A stretch of 64,000 nucleotides of DNA from Pseudopyrenochaeta lycopersici (Eukaryota; Ascomycota; Dothideomycetes; Pleosporales; Pseudopyrenochaetaceae), in contig NHZP01000008.1 in NCBI GenBank assembly GCA_003313425.1, forward strand, positions 248,001 to 312,000, given 5' to 3'. The notes beneath the pieces are model-generated. The model was given only the letters and a program-made list of their open reading frames with translations. It ran no database searches and was not told the origin of the DNA. How positions within the stretch are numbered: position 1 is the first letter of the stretch; each line of letters begins with the position of its first letter. A program made the position numbers and the translations under genes. This document shows positions 35,149-47,960 of the stretch, in pieces.

Positions 35149-36489
35149 GTTTACGACTATATTCAATGTAGGAGTGTAGAATGATTTGTCTCCAAGACAG
35201 GATGTCTGTGGTGATTAGATTTAGGCTCTGAACCAGAATGTCTGAGAAGACCGGTGAAGACGTACAATTCATCTCAGAGCTGAAGTCGCATCTTATATAC
35301 ACAACACCAAACTTCTGTGCGTCAGACCGCCTCACCGCAGCGGACAAATGGGTTGCCTCAGCTTACAAACCGGCTTCAGGGCTGTTTTGTGCCAAGGATG
35401 CATTACCTTCTCCTTCACCTTAAGTGCTGACTTGACTCATCTGCTAGGGTAAGACCTACTCCTGGCACGTTGGATTGGATTGATTGCAAGCAATAGATGG
35501 AAGAAGACTGACTTCTGGCACATGGTTTGATTGTATTTTTCTGCAGACTAATTACACCACATCGACAGATTCAGACACAAACTTCTGGTCTCTGTTTTCG
35601 TGGAATACACCTCGAACGATACATCCACTTCTTCCATTCTCGAACCTTCCTTCATTCCTTCGTTGCTTCCTTCCTGCCGCGCGACTAGCACGCAGCCTAC
35701 CGTGATTACAATTCAGACTCGCTAGGAGTACACATTACGTAGATATAGTCTAGACGATCATACGCAGAGAAAGACACACTCATAAGAAAGACTGCAAGAT
35801 ATAGGAAAGCTTGGGCTACGCCGCACGCGCGCCAGTGGTATCAAACAAACGCAAAAATAAATCATCCCCGGGAAAGGGAAAGGAAGAAGGCCCCTGATGC
35901 TCACATCATGTCTAGCCATCTCTACCACATGGCGCCAAAGGCTCCAGGCAATCCAGCATCCATACCCTTTGTAGCGACCGAGGGGAAAGTTAGGGTATAA
36001 TACGGCGGCGTTGCGAAATGGAGCCAGTAACAAGACGGATGAAAACGATTCGAGGAGATGCTGCCAAGGAGGTCGACATGCCTTCAGGGTCCTATACATA
36101 GGCATGATTCGTTGTCCGGCTCCTAAGATCAACTCGAGACGAAGGCTGACCCTGAATGCCTTCGCCCGTTCATCCCGTCAATTACATAACGCGATATTCT
36201 TCCGTGTTCATATAGAACATCCTCTTTACAATTTTTTGCAAAACCAGCTTGTTCGACTCGCCCTGTTGTGTTGGCTAGCACCGCAAAATTGTGGCGCACA
36301 ATTTGGACAGCCAAGCATTTGTCCAGATTACAGGCACATTGCTTGCACATGGCACACTCATGTTAGCACCTGCAGTGAATCTGTCCGTGCTTGTTTGGAT
36401 TGTGCTAACGCATCCCTCCACAACTTGCAAAATTCCGTTGCCCAGACCTAACGTCGCGTTTGGGAGATTGTCGTTGACATTGGCGATGA
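35149..36489. other. Intergenic, 1.34 kb
   Basis: Upstream of the hydrolase gene and downstream of RAX2. The largest frame (36011-36451, plus) overlaps the RAX2 3' flank and shows no protein-like composition. No RNA gene seen. Confidence 0.45.
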
Positions 36490-39400
36490 CTAGATGGCTG
36501 GAGCTCGAGGGCCGGACAGAGTCCCGAATAGTTGCTCCGGCGGCAGACGGCCTACGTTGCCTAGCCGATCAGGATAAGACTGCGGGGCGCGTGAGTAGCC
36601 CTGTGCCCTTTTGCGGTACCATTCGATGATAATGCCGGCAACAACGAGCAGGAAGGTGAGGAGGAGAGCGATAGCAAGGCCGATGAGGACGATAGCCCAT
36701 AGTGCAAGGTGTTTGCCTGTTTGGTTATTAGGCTACGAAGAAGCTATTGTAGGTTGAATATCATTTTCACTTACGAGACTGTCTAAAGAAGGAATTGGGA
36801 TTCTCGACAAAGATTGACGACAGGCTACCAGGTTCAGTAGAGCCGTCCTGGCCCTTGGTAGCGAGGAGGAAAGGAATGAGAGTCGTGCCGTTAAAAAGTG
36901 CAGCAGATGCCGAACCGAAGCTAGCGATGTTGATCTGCCCCATAAGCAGAAGGTCTTCGCCCTTGTCAATGATGTCGGAGTCATCATGATTCTCAGATAA
37001 ACTGAGCACTTGAATTCCACGGATGTCGGTATTCTGACCAAACATGGCTTCGTTGACAGGCTTCCATTTGCCACCATCAAAACGCTGGAGATACGCGGTG
37101 CCGTCACTACTTTGACCAGCGGCCCAAAGTTCGTCTCCGCTGTTCGTAGCGATAGTGAGGGCAGTGACTGGGCCAGGCAAATCGCTAGCACTAGCAACTA
37201 CGGCGAATTGGTTGCTTGACGAATCGTACGAAAGGATGGTGGTCTGGTTGTCACCTGAAGTAACATTACCAGCAATGAGAAGCTTATTGTCCGCCACCCA
37301 GATCAAGGAAGACACCTCTCCAGAAAGTTTGTTGCCTGGACTAGTCCATTGGTTACGCTCCGTATTCCAGATGCAAACTGCATCACAACTCAAAGCACCC
37401 GCGGAAAGGAATTTGCCGGCAACATAAATATCCTTGGACTTGGGTCGGGGCGCTATAGCGTTCACAGTGACATTCTCGCCTTGAAGGGGAGGCGGCTGGA
37501 TCGTAGTGAATTTATTACCCGCGAGGTCATAGGCAACCATGCCAGCAATACGATTGTTATCAAGCTGCCCGGTGATCATGCCGCCCGCATACAGCACATT
37601 GTCTTGCACAGCAACGGCGGCGAAGGTCGAATTAGCACTCAGCTCATCGCCGAAACCAGTGACCTTGTCAGAGTCATTCCCATCAATAATGATGACGTTG
37701 GTGATGTTTTGGCCATCCGTTCCAGTAGTCGCAAAGTGCCCAGCGAGGATTGTCTTGTTCATGCCTTTCTCCTTGTAGAATGTACCTGTGCGAATTCCTG
37801 TAGTGTTCATGTTTTCGCCTTCGACAATGGCTCGTTTTCGAGTAGAAACCTGTGTTTGTTGAGCCTGTACGTCGATCGGGAATGCGCTGAGGGCTAGGCC
37901 ATTATCGCTCTTAAGTTCAGCAGTTCCACTGGCAAGAAGGGCTCCAGAGGAGACAGACCCACCAAACCAACGATCGCTTCCTGGTACGTCGGCAAAGGTC
38001 ATTAATCTACCCGACATAGCGAGTGAGTAAAAGTCCAGATTGTGCAGCCAATTATCCCTAGAGGGGACCCAAACCGCAAAGTCAACGACTCGGGTGGCAG
38101 GATTGTTGCCAAAGGAATTCACGCGGCTAAAAAAGCCACTGACGGCAAGGACCTGTTCTGGGGTATTTGCGGTGATGTTGAGGGAGAATGGCACGAGGTA
38201 CAAGACAACACCGTCAACACCAGCGCCTAGAGGTCGCCATTGGTTGTTCGTAAAGGCAGCAACTCCATTCAGTCCCTGGGCGTTGTTGTCCTTGGTGTTG
38301 GTGAAGTTACCACCAACATAGAGTGTGCTGTCATTGTGGAAAAGGGTCATGACCTGGCTATTCAGTCCATTGCCTGGAAGAGAAGTTGGTTCAGTAGCGT
38401 CTTGTCGCACGAGGAAAATGTTGTTTCGGCCATCATCAGTGGAAAAACTACCACCAACGTAAAGGTTCTGGCCGTCTGTCGTGAGGCTTGTAATGGGGGC
38501 TTTCTCTCGGGGCGTCAGGCTGGCGCCAGCGGCATTGATCACAGAATCTGCAAAGTCAATTTGATCCAGCTGTGTACCGGGCTTGTACTCAAAGATGCCG
38601 TTGAGATTGCCGGATGTAGCCTTTAGGAGCGTGAAACGCACCCTTTGCGCGACCATAGTTAGTGGAGTTGGACCTTGTTGAGGCGCAGGTCGAAGGACAA
38701 CTTGTGGTCGAGAGCCGCCAGTGGCATCGATAAAGCCGTTGTAAATCTCATCGTACTTATCAAAGGTATTTGTTTGCCAGAGTATCGTGTCCTCTGTCTT
38801 ACCCCCCATCGTTGCAGTGATATTGACTCGGCCACGGCTACCGCAAGTTCCATCGCCTTGACATCCAGGCGTGTAGATGGTAACGGAGTAGTTGCCAGAC
38901 TGTTTGATATCAGGGAAGAAGGTGACAGTGGCCGCTTCCGTGTCTATGGGCTCGCCTTGAAGGACCGTTGTAAGGTATTGCGAGTAGCTGTTGTGGGATG
39001 GCGTGATTTGCCATGGGCCAGTGGATGTTGCTTCTGACCTTGCTGTGGTGGGGCCGCAGTTTCTGGGTTCGTTGAAGTCGTTGACAGCATACGAGTACAT
39101 GGCGTCCTGGAAGAGCTGGATGCCGTTTAGACCAGCTCCAGCACCATACCAATCTGAAATATCGACCCTGAAAGCATTCATACCCACGACATTAACGAAG
39201 GTGAAATCCTGGGCCGTAGTGTTGCCCTCTGGCAAGGGGCATCTGGCGTCGCAAAAGGCTTGTTGCCCATTCGGACCCACGTACGACAAGTTCATGATGC
39301 CGCCATCTGGGAGTGCGGTAAAGCGGAAGGTCTTGCTGCCACGGCCCTCGTAGTCCGTGTTGTACAGCTTAAGACGAGTTGGTTCAAAGCCAAAACCAAA

Positions 39401-40237
39401 CTCGGCTTTCCAAAAGCCAGGCGAGTTGTCGGCGAGTAGCCATGTTTGGTCGGCGCCTTGGGTGGCGAAGTTGGCCTTGCAAGCAATCTTTGTGGGGTCA
39501 GTGAGGCCGGGGAGGCCAGAGCTCGTCTGGGCCGAGATGTTGGCGTTGCTGATAGGAATAATTTGCGTGCTGTTCTCTGCCGCGACGGTAGCATTACCAC
39601 CTAGTCCGTTGAACTCTCCTCCAAATATGATGTTTCCGTTGGAGGCCTTGACAATTGATTGAACGGGGCCATTGAAGCCTTCGAAAGCCAGGTCCTGCCA
39701 GCCGTCTTTCCATAGAATTGCGTTGTTCGACTTGCTGCCAGTGAGTGCTCCTCCAACGTAAACCTGTCCAGCGCTCCTGTCGCAATAGAGCGTGTTGACG
39801 GATCCAGTGAGGCCTTCCAAGGCTTGGACTGTGCCATTAGTTGGGTCGAGAAGAGCGATGCCTCCAGGTGTAGTCATGTTGCCGACGCCCGTGAAGTTGC
39901 CTGCGAAGACTACGCGCTCTGCGCCCTTGACTTGCAATGAACACATGGCTTTGATGTCGGCATCGGTGATATTAATTGTTGCAAAAACACCGTTGGGGTA
40001 TCGCGACAGAAGGGCGCCATCGCGGCCTGGGTATTGCTGGCTTTGGCCCTCATATTGGTAGAGCGATATCGAATCGAAGTCTCCGGTGAAGGCTATCCGG
40101 CCCAAATCAGCGAGATTCAGGTAGGGGCTTGGAACAGACTTGAAGGTGAAAGCGGCGGTGGGTGATGACGCGACGAGTAGCGAGAGAGCGAGCTTGCCGG
40201 CCCCCGTGCGCAGGAGGGCAGCGAAGGACTCCCTCAT
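36490..40237 (-). CDS. RAX2: Polarity/bud-site protein Rax2
   Basis: Exons 40237-36775 and 36716-36490 (58-base intron) join in frame to 1229 aa. Rax2 is a large plasma-membrane glycoprotein marking growth sites; with Rax1 it helps bipolar budding in yeast and tip growth in hyphae. The start at MRESFAALLRTGAGKLALSL gives a signal peptide; the frame opens 49 codons earlier. The ectodomain consists of repeated YVGG or YAGG blades (such as GQVYVGGALTGSKSN, NLYVGGSFSTDDG, LYVGGNFTNTKDN, LYAGGMITGQLDN) with many N-glycosylation sites. The short last exon supplies the single membrane helix (LALWAIVLIGLAIALLLTFL) and a cytosolic tail with RLPPEQLFGTLSGP. Domain order and size are normal. Confidence 0.94.
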
Positions 40238-42216
40238 GGCGGGCGCGGGCAGCAAGGTCGGTGGGAAGAATAGTGTAGTGTGTCGTGTGTCGTGTGTCGT
40301 GTGTCGTGTACGGGAGCCGGTCGTCAGCAAGAGGTGGAGGCCAGCTTGGGCATGGGGATCGGCGTGGTGGCTCGGGGCAGGCACGGGTCTGCTTGACGGC
40401 GGTCGCGATGGCTGTGACGGGCAGGCACGAGGAGGTGCTTGACGTCTTCAGCACCCAGGGCGGTGGTCAATTGGGTTTCGGATTGTTCCGCAACGACTCC
40501 AGGCGCAGTTGAGGCAGGCACGAGTCGGCGTCGCTTTGGCAATTGATGGCGTTCGCGGGTGAAGTGCAGCCGGGAAAGTGCTCGCTTGGCGCACGGGTTG
40601 CCTGTTGTGTGACTATTAGGTGCAGTTTGCTGCGATGTTGATTCTGAAACGAATGACTGAGGTGAGGGAGGCGGCGAGCGGGAATGGGCGTGTCTGAGGA
40701 CAACCTCGTGATGGCGCAGCGAGGGTGTTGTCAGAGGATCTGTCGTGCTGGGCTGCGTCCAAGGGGCGCCTGGGGCAGGGAGCTGCTGCCGGGTCTCGGT
40801 GATGAAGACGACCTGGGTGGAGTTGGCGCAGCGACGACTGATTGGCGAGGAATTCACACTAGCGATTTAGTGTGCTTTCGCACTCTGGGTCACGGCGGAT
40901 GGCTATTCGACCGCGTGAGTGACACCAAATTCGATCATAAAAGACAATTCGCAGTGAGCCGTGAACGATTGCGCTGGAATTGTAGTTCGCGACAGCTGAT
41001 GGCGCATGGCAATCCGAATGCGGCTGGCTGGCAATCGCCATCTTTCTTGCCGCTTTGTCCTAGAGACCTGGACCGTCATCACCCTATTCAATAGCCTGCC
41101 CAAGCCCTGCATCCGAAATTCACGTTGCGCACACTCCCGTCATCGTGGCTGGGGTGACACCGCGGCACTGGTCCTGTCGCAGGGACAACCAAATCCTCAC
41201 ATGCGGCTGTACTACCGTGATTGTGGTCCTCACTCACCTCTCCTCGCGTTAGTTGTATTCAGACAGGGTACTCCTCGCTGCTGCACCATTTGCCAGCCTC
41301 CTCGCCACAGCGACACGCGTTGGCTACGGTGCGCACTTGGGCAGACCATGCCGTCTAAATCGAGTGCTGGAGCCACAGTCATCGTGGGGCTCAACATCAT
41401 CGGACCGCAACGCAACCGCCAGCCGTTGTCCTCGACGTCGTCATATTCGAGACTCTGGTCGTTTGGCATGGATGCCTGAGGACATACCCGGTGCAATGGA
41501 ATCTGACACTTGCAATCATCTCTATGTCATACTTCATATCGGATCATGCTATAGTCTAGAATTCCAGCATACCGTCGCAGTTCTGATCCATAAAAGACAG
41601 CACGAGAAGCCACATCAAAAGTCTCAGTACAAGTTCTTGATCATGATCACCAGGTTCGTCATGATGCAAGGCCATGCCCGCCAGTCACAAAATCTTACGC
41701 GGGCACCGACCCTAGCCCACGTCGGTGCCAACGGCTTGTTTCACATTGCATCCTGGCCCGTCGCTTGGGCTCTTCTGACACGCCGTAGCCGTTCATGCTT
41801 GATCTGGTAACAGGGATCTGGCGTGCATGTGCCAATCGAACAATATTGCAATCAGGCTTTCCATCGCATTGCATCTACTGTAGTCGCTGGACAAGATTCT
41901 CACTTTGAAGAGAATACTCTATTTGTTTGCAAACAAGCGGTGTGGAACGAGTGGACCCAGAGGTTGGTTGTGTGCGGGTAACACTCAGCCTGGTGTCACA
42001 GGAACTGGCAGGAAACCTTGTCCAAAAGCGAGAGCAGCTGTTGCGGATGATTGAGGAGAGAAAACGTACAATTCAGTCTATCGTTTGTCGTCATAATCTA
42101 AGTCTTATGCCATGCAATTAATGTCCAAACGCCGCGCTCATGCTGTATTACCAATTAATCCCAGTATTCTCTGGACTCCAGAGCCACATGGCCCACTTGT
42201 TACCCACGCCCACCCA
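40238..42216. other. Intergenic, 2.0 kb
   Basis: RAX2 5' region and 3' flank of the MFS gene. It holds a 7-bp tandem repeat at about 40279-40310. From 40320 to 41500 it is GC-rich and open in several frames on both strands (for example 40684-41094, 41253-41810 plus). None is protein-like, so I call it long 5' leader/promoter. Confidence 0.45.
40279..40310. repeat. Short tandem repeat, 7-bp unit
   Basis: About 4.5 copies of GTGTCGT directly upstream of the RAX2 start, probably in its 5' UTR. A simple microsatellite-like repeat. Confidence 0.7.
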
Positions 42217-44005
42217 TTAGTGCTGTTGCTCCTTCTCAAGATCGCTCACTTTATCCTTGTCTTTGAAGCCCATCTCCGTCTCCAACGCACCGTTCATGTC
42301 GTAAGCTTTAACAAAGACACTCGAGACTAGTGCAACAGCGCTGAACACTGTCATGACAATCCAAATGTACTTCAGTGCATCGGTGTAGCTTTCTCTCAAC
42401 TGATCCTTCATTTCCCCAGCGGGCATCTGCTTGATGATCTCAACAAGGCCAGCAGCATCTCTTGAATACTCGCTCGCCATATCTGCGAGAAGAGGGAAGG
42501 TGAGTAGCTTCTTCTTCATCTGATTTTGGAATATGACACCACCAATCGCGACACCAAGGGTTTGACCGAAGGCGCGGAAGAAGGAAAACATGTTTGCAGC
42601 ATACGCCTGGTCCTGCGCAGTTGCGGACGCTTGAACAGCGAGTGCCATTGCTGGGAAAAGTATTCCAGTTCCGACGCCACCGACAAGGTTAAGGAACACC
42701 CATGCGACAGTCGATGTGTCGGGCTTGAGTAGAATTAGGAGACCTAAGCCAAAGGTCGCGAAGAACCAGCCGGCCCAATTGGCCCAGCGATACTTGCCGG
42801 TTACTGCAATGGCGATACCCGTGGCAACAGATGCAGGGGCGACGGTAAAAGTCCAGGGGAACATGGAGACTCCAGCAAGAATAGGACCCATGCCTTTTAC
42901 AGCCTCGAAGTAAAGAGGCATATAGTAGAGGATGGCCCAAAGAATAATACCGTGAAGCACAGTCGACATGAACAAGATCGCAGCAGATGTGTTCTTGAAG
43001 ACCGACGTGCGAATGAGGGGATTGGGCGCTAGGTACTCTTGGTGTACGACAAAGGCAACCATACCCACTCCGCAGACGATGAGCGGAACAAGTGTGCGCC
43101 ACGAGTCCCACGCATACTGGACGCCTCCCCAGGTAACCGGGATCAAAAAGCCAGTCGTAGATGCGAGGAAGAGCACCATGCCGATCCAATCGATTTCTCG
43201 AAGCTTTGCCAGGAAAGACCCATGCTTTTGATTGAGCTTGAGGAAAAGGGTGACTAGGATGCTGCCGAGTCCTAGGAATGGCAGGTTGATCCAAAAGACC
43301 CAACGCCAAGAGACGTTTTGTGAAAAGCCACCGCCTAGACTACCGTTAGCTATTCTCCGTTTCGACCTGAAGTGGATTGTGCTTACCGAGGAGCGGCCCA
43401 GCAACAGTGCCAATTGACCACATGGCGCCGAAGAAGCTGAACCACTTCCCTCGCTCTCGGAGGGGAACGGTATCAACGACCACCATCTCGGTCAAGCAGA
43501 TGATCCCACCTCCTCCAACACCCTGGATCGAGCGGCCGACCAGTACGACAGTAAAGTTATTCGCTACAGCAGCAATGATCGAACCAGCCAGGAAGAAGGC
43601 CAAACTGACGTAGATCAGTGTCTTACGACCAAAGATATGTGAGAAAGAGCCAAGGACGGGCTGGAAAACGGTCGAAGTCAGGAGAAATGAGGTGCCGCTC
43701 CAGAAGGCCTCTATAGCAGAGCCTCCCAAGGCCTTTGCCATGATCTATCAAGCGATCAGCTGTATCCTTGGCCTTAGCTCGATTGCAATCCTTACCGGAA
43801 GAGCTACTGAAATCGATGTAGCATCAAGTGCCGCCATCAGTGTGATTACGCAGAGACTGCCGAAGGCAGCTATGAAGCGCCATCCCGGCTGGAACTTCTC
43901 TGGTATCGAAGTTTTAGATGTTTCTGAAGCCGAGTCTCGCAGAGATGGTGATCGGGGTGTTTCTTTTGGGTCGCCCATGTTGGACTGAGAAGATGGAGTG
44001 GACAT
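42217..44005 (-). CDS. MFS drug:H+ antiporter, DHA2-type (14 TM)
   Basis: Exons 44005-43796, 43744-43387 and 43334-42217 (introns of 51 and 52 bases) join in frame to 561 aa. The cytosolic head is Ser/Pro-rich. TM1 carries FGSLCVITLMAALDATSISV, whose LDATS matches the DHA2 motif D1 (LD-x-T). Further blocks are LVGRSIQGVGGGGIICLTEM and the antiporter motif C across intron 2 (TVAGPLLGGGFSQ), then WRWVFWINLPFLG. The later half has about eight more helices and a charged tail ending DLEKEQQH. Such proteins export toxins, siderophores or drugs at the plasma membrane; the substrate is not predictable. No biosynthetic cluster surrounds it. The start could alternatively be the internal MGDPKETPR. Confidence 0.92.
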
Positions 44006-45503
44006 ATTATGTGAGTGCCAGTCAAGATGAGTATCGAACAAAAGTTCGGCCTTGTAAGGTAGGAAAGAAGAGATGGTTAAAGATCCGATGTACAGTATTT
44101 GTATTATGATGCCAAACTTGTAGAACGGTATGCCACTGTGAAGAGAAGCAAAAGCCTAGATATACATCTAGCAGTACTATCTCCGACGACAATGCAAGCC
44201 ACATGATGAAAATCGGGATAACGTTAGGATCGCGGTGTCTCGTTTGATTACCAAGGGTCGGAGGAACTTTCATTGCCCGATCAGGCTTCATCTCACACGT
44301 TTTCTTCAGCCTTACCATGATCCACTGACCGAACCAGCCCGTGCGGTTGGGCTTGCGAGGCCTTTACCGTTTGCAGGGGCGCTAGCGTTGAGGAACCGTT
44401 GTGAAGTTTGCGGAATTCCACATTTCAGCCAATCATGACGAAATCCTAGTGGGCCTTATCGGTTATGCCTTGCGAGAAACGAGCAGAATGATGCGTGCTT
44501 AACGATAGGGGTCCAAATCGGTGAATGCGTAGCTTGTCCGTGTCATCGGGGAACCGCTGTTGTTGGGGTGAGGCGGGCGATCATTCCACCGCTCTCAGCC
44601 AAGAAGTCCGATCCCCCGGACAGTTGAGTTGGGCCGATTGCACCGACACGAGCGTTTATGCCTAATTTGCGCGACAGAAATGCGACAAAGACGAAAACAT
44701 GACGGCAGATTTGGGTGAGTAATGAGGTCGTATAGCATGTGCTGTGATAAACGAGAGACCGAATTACCGTTGGCTGCGTGTCTCAGCATACCAGGTTACT
44801 TTGGGAGTCTGGACGTAGGGTTGCAGTCACTCCTCCAGAGATGTCGAGGTATGAACAGCAGTCAGGCCGTGGTGGATTTGCCCTTCCAAACGAACTTCAG
44901 CGGAAAGCAGGTCGTAAATTGTTCACCTTTGAGATTTGAATTCGTCATCTTGTGTAAGCATCAGGAACACCAACAATCAGACAGTCGCCCTGCCGAAAAC
45001 GGCAACATCTACGACGTGTTCATTCATAACTCTCAGTACATCACATATTCCTTCAAATGCCAGAATTCGCTCTCGGTCCGTACCACATACAATTTTTTCT
45101 GAGTGTAGCGAGAGTGCGATCGTTGCCGCAGTGTTCCGCCCATACCATCTCATGACCATCACATACACCGTGGCCCCCTGCAACTTTTGTAATCCTCGAG
45201 CAGCTCTGAGGATGCTTTGTTGGGTTGCGGCTTAACTTGCCCTATGGTGTAAAAATGACTACGCTTTGTTCAAAATGACCCAGCAGTTGGGTAAAGGCCA
45301 CGCTGCATTCGTTCTGTATTCCTGAAAGGCTTAGCCTTTCTGTAAACCTTTGTCTATCGTTGAAATATTCCCAATCACTTCCGCATTTGTTAATTCCCAC
45401 GTGAACACGTCAATGACAACTTCCTTTGTTTGGAAATCTTCTAGAAGAACGTTATGGGGGGGAGAGCATTCCACCTTCTTGCGCTGTTCGCGACTGTCTA
45501 GGG
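44006..45503. other. Divergent intergenic region, 1.5 kb
   Basis: Upstream of the MFS gene (minus) and the Pro/Ser-rich protein gene (plus). Frames such as 44722-45102 (plus) have no protein-like features. No repeat or RNA gene seen. Confidence 0.45.
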
Positions 45504-47624
45504 ATGAACGAAAGACGAGAGCATCTACCGTCTCCGGTCAAGCACCACATCCTTTGGTCTTCACCACTTAAAGGAATGGAGCGTCCTGTACGTTCGTTTA
45601 AGTCGTTTATCCGAACGGTGCCATTGAATACAAACCTGGAAACCCATAAACCCTTGCCGCCAACGCCAACGACACCGAGAAATTCAATATCCAGCCCTTC
45701 GTCTTGGGCTTCACGAGCATTATCCGAACGGAACTCAAGCGTCATATCCTGGAAAGCTCCAGCAGAGTGGGAGTGGGATAACCCCAGCCCACCGAGCCAA
45801 CCTTTCCAGACCACCTCTCTGTTTCCAGCTCGTAATTTTTCTCCACTGCTTCCAGAAACATCGTCTGGGTATTTCGAGATGCAAACTGACACAGGACTGT
45901 GGCCATCACAATCAAATGATTTTCAACAGTCGCGACTACAGCCTATACAAGAAGGCACGAATGACTGGCCGGAGCCCCCACCTCGCAATCCTTCCAGGTC
46001 TTCTCGGTTCCTAACGCCACATGATGAGGACGATTCCCCCATGCCTATTTCATTCGTGAACAATAAGATATGGAACCATCCCTCTGATGTAGAGTCATCA
46101 ACGTCCTGCCCTGAGGCCATTCCCAAGTTGCGTCTGCAGACCGTACTGCCGCGCCCTCCGATGCTCACCAGTCGCATATCAGGTGCGTCAACGAACACTA
46201 AAGCATTCGCATCCCTAGGCATAGGGTCATCCAGGACCACAAGGACCACCAAAACCGTGTGGGAAGATCCGGCGGATGGATCGAGTTCGCTCCAAGAGGA
46301 AGACAATATGCCTAGAGCATTGCGCAGCAAGAGACATCATCCGCTTGACCAAGAGAGCCCAACTCAGTACGAGGGACTGGAAATTACGGAGCTGAAAGAC
46401 AAGCTGCGAAAATTAAGTTTTGCTCAAGATTATCATAATGTACTGGCAGACCAGTATCACAATTCGCACGCTCAGCTTCAAGAACAACAGCCTCTCTTCT
46501 CTCTTAGTTCCGATGATGTGAAACGTGTTGGGTCAGCAAAGCGCAGTATGCCTTCCAACAACCACGATCTGGTTCCCCCGCCCTTGACATGGAGAAAATC
46601 AGATAGCCCCTCGCTGTCCAGTCCCATACCAAGTCTTCAGCAACATGGATCATCAGGACTTGAATTAAATAAAAAGAAGCACAAGGGAATAACTTCATGG
46701 ATTCCTCTTCACCATCACAACGGTGCGCGCAAGCGCCATGTTAACAAGCGGAAGCGGATTCCTGCATCGGAAGTGGATAGGCGACTGAGAACGAACATTC
46801 GTCTTCCTAGTCTTCTAAATTCTACCAGGGGCCTGAAGTTCAATAAAAGGCATGCAAAAGGGGTGGAAACTGAATCGGTGAATGAAACAATTTTTTCACC
46901 TCCATCTCCACCTTCGTCATCTCAGCCTCTCGAGCAACCCTCTCCATTACTATGGCTTCCTGGGGGCTTCGCTATCGTCCGAAGGTCACCCCCCGATACT
47001 CCGCAACAACCAACTGCGAGTCCTTATGGTGTCCTACCACCGTCTAGGGCTCCACGACAGGGGTCCAATACAGGTTCTCGTGCGTCAGTTTCCGACCATT
47101 CCGAGCGACGAGCTTCGTTGTACAGCTTGTATTCGCAATCCTCAGTAGCAAGTAGAACAAATGTCAATCAAGGAATACGCCATTCAATCGGCTCACCTCC
47201 TTCGCTACACTCTCGATCAACGACACCGTCTCGGCCAACCTCTTTACTTGCGCAAGAGATACTACTGCCACGCACCCCACCGCCACTCCCTCCAAAACTA
47301 CAATGGGATCCAAAATCACCTCCTACATCTGACTCAATGTCATGTGAGTTGGAGAGGCGATTCCAGGACCACCTCGCTAGGGACATCGAAGACCATGATA
47401 CTCATATGCACAGATTCCTCGAGAAAGCGAGGGGTGCGCGAAACGCATGGAGAAAACACCAGCGCGAAATGAAGCATGAGAAGCTTAAGCAGAGCATCAG
47501 GGTTTTAGGTCCTACCGACCCAGCTGTATCTGCGGCATATGTAAAGCGCGAAGGGAGGAGACTAGGAGAGGAGGATGTCGCATGGGTCAGGATGCCGGGG
47601 TTCATTGGTCCTGGGCCTATGTAA
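45504..47624 (+). CDS. Unrecognised Pro/Ser-rich protein with basic C-terminal helix region
   Basis: A single intronless frame. It is open from an ATG at 45426, but I prefer the ATG at 45504 (MNERREHLPSP, 706 aa); another good candidate is 45576 (MERPVRSFKS). Most of the protein is disordered: Pro/Ser-rich segments with PPLP and PPPLPPK motifs that could bind SH3 domains. A short coiled segment sits near the middle (EGLEITELKDKLRKLSFAQD), and a basic patch follows (KKKHKGITSW, then RKRHVNKRKR). The C-terminal 90 residues are the most structured: a charged helix (SCELERRFQDHLARDIEDHD, then FLEKARGARNAWRKHQREMK) and a terminal block VAWVRMPGFIGPGPM. I recognise no domain. It could be a scaffold or cytoskeletal adaptor, but that is a guess from composition. 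Confidence 0.8.
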   Translation: MNERREHLPSPVKHHILWSSPLKGMERPVRSFKSFIRTVPLNTNLETHKPLPPTPTTPRNSISSPSSWASRALSERNSSVISWKAPAEWEWDNPSPPSQPFQTTSLFPARNFSPLLPETSSGYFEMQTDTGLWPSQSNDFQQSRLQPIQEGTNDWPEPPPRNPSRSSRFLTPHDEDDSPMPISFVNNKIWNHPSDVESSTSCPEAIPKLRLQTVLPRPPMLTSRISGASTNTKAFASLGIGSSRTTRTTKTVWEDPADGSSSLQEEDNMPRALRSKRHHPLDQESPTQYEGLEITELKDKLRKLSFAQDYHNVLADQYHNSHAQLQEQQPLFSLSSDDVKRVGSAKRSMPSNNHDLVPPPLTWRKSDSPSLSSPIPSLQQHGSSGLELNKKKHKGITSWIPLHHHNGARKRHVNKRKRIPASEVDRRLRTNIRLPSLLNSTRGLKFNKRHAKGVETESVNETIFSPPSPPSSSQPLEQPSPLLWLPGGFAIVRRSPPDTPQQPTASPYGVLPPSRAPRQGSNTGSRASVSDHSERRASLYSLYSQSSVASRTNVNQGIRHSIGSPPSLHSRSTTPSRPTSLLAQEILLPRTPPPLPPKLQWDPKSPPTSDSMSCELERRFQDHLARDIEDHDTHMHRFLEKARGARNAWRKHQREMKHEKLKQSIRVLGPTDPAVSAAYVKREGRRLGEEDVAWVRMPGFIGPGPM

Positions 47625-47960
47625 GTATGTAAAGGTAGACTGGATATAGATCTTCTTGCAAATATTCGTATAGAGTGGTCATGATTTAATAATTTGTTCT
47701 CTTTATAATCCAAAAAGTTGTTTCCTGCGAATACTTTCCTTCGTAGTTTCCATAAGTTGTGACGAGGCTTAGAGCCGAGCTAAGCCCACTAGTCTCATCT
47801 GATTGTTCGAATGCCAACGTCCCATCGATGGCGTTCCAATCTGCACCGCGACCTTCTGCTCTTCGAGAAACTAAGCGCGAGGTATCTAATGTATCTTTTT
47901 GAAAAACACTAACTAAGCCAATGAAGCACGGATATATGTTCAAGCCGGGTTAGAACAAAC
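47625..47960. other. Intergenic, 336 bp
   Basis: 3' flank of the Pro/Ser-rich gene and promoter of the Zn2Cys6 gene. Nothing distinctive. Confidence 0.45.

Noticed and set aside
40684..41810. Several overlapping plus frames of 136-185 codons
   Set aside because: They lie in GC-rich DNA, overlap each other and minus frames, have no motifs, and do not join through good splice sites.
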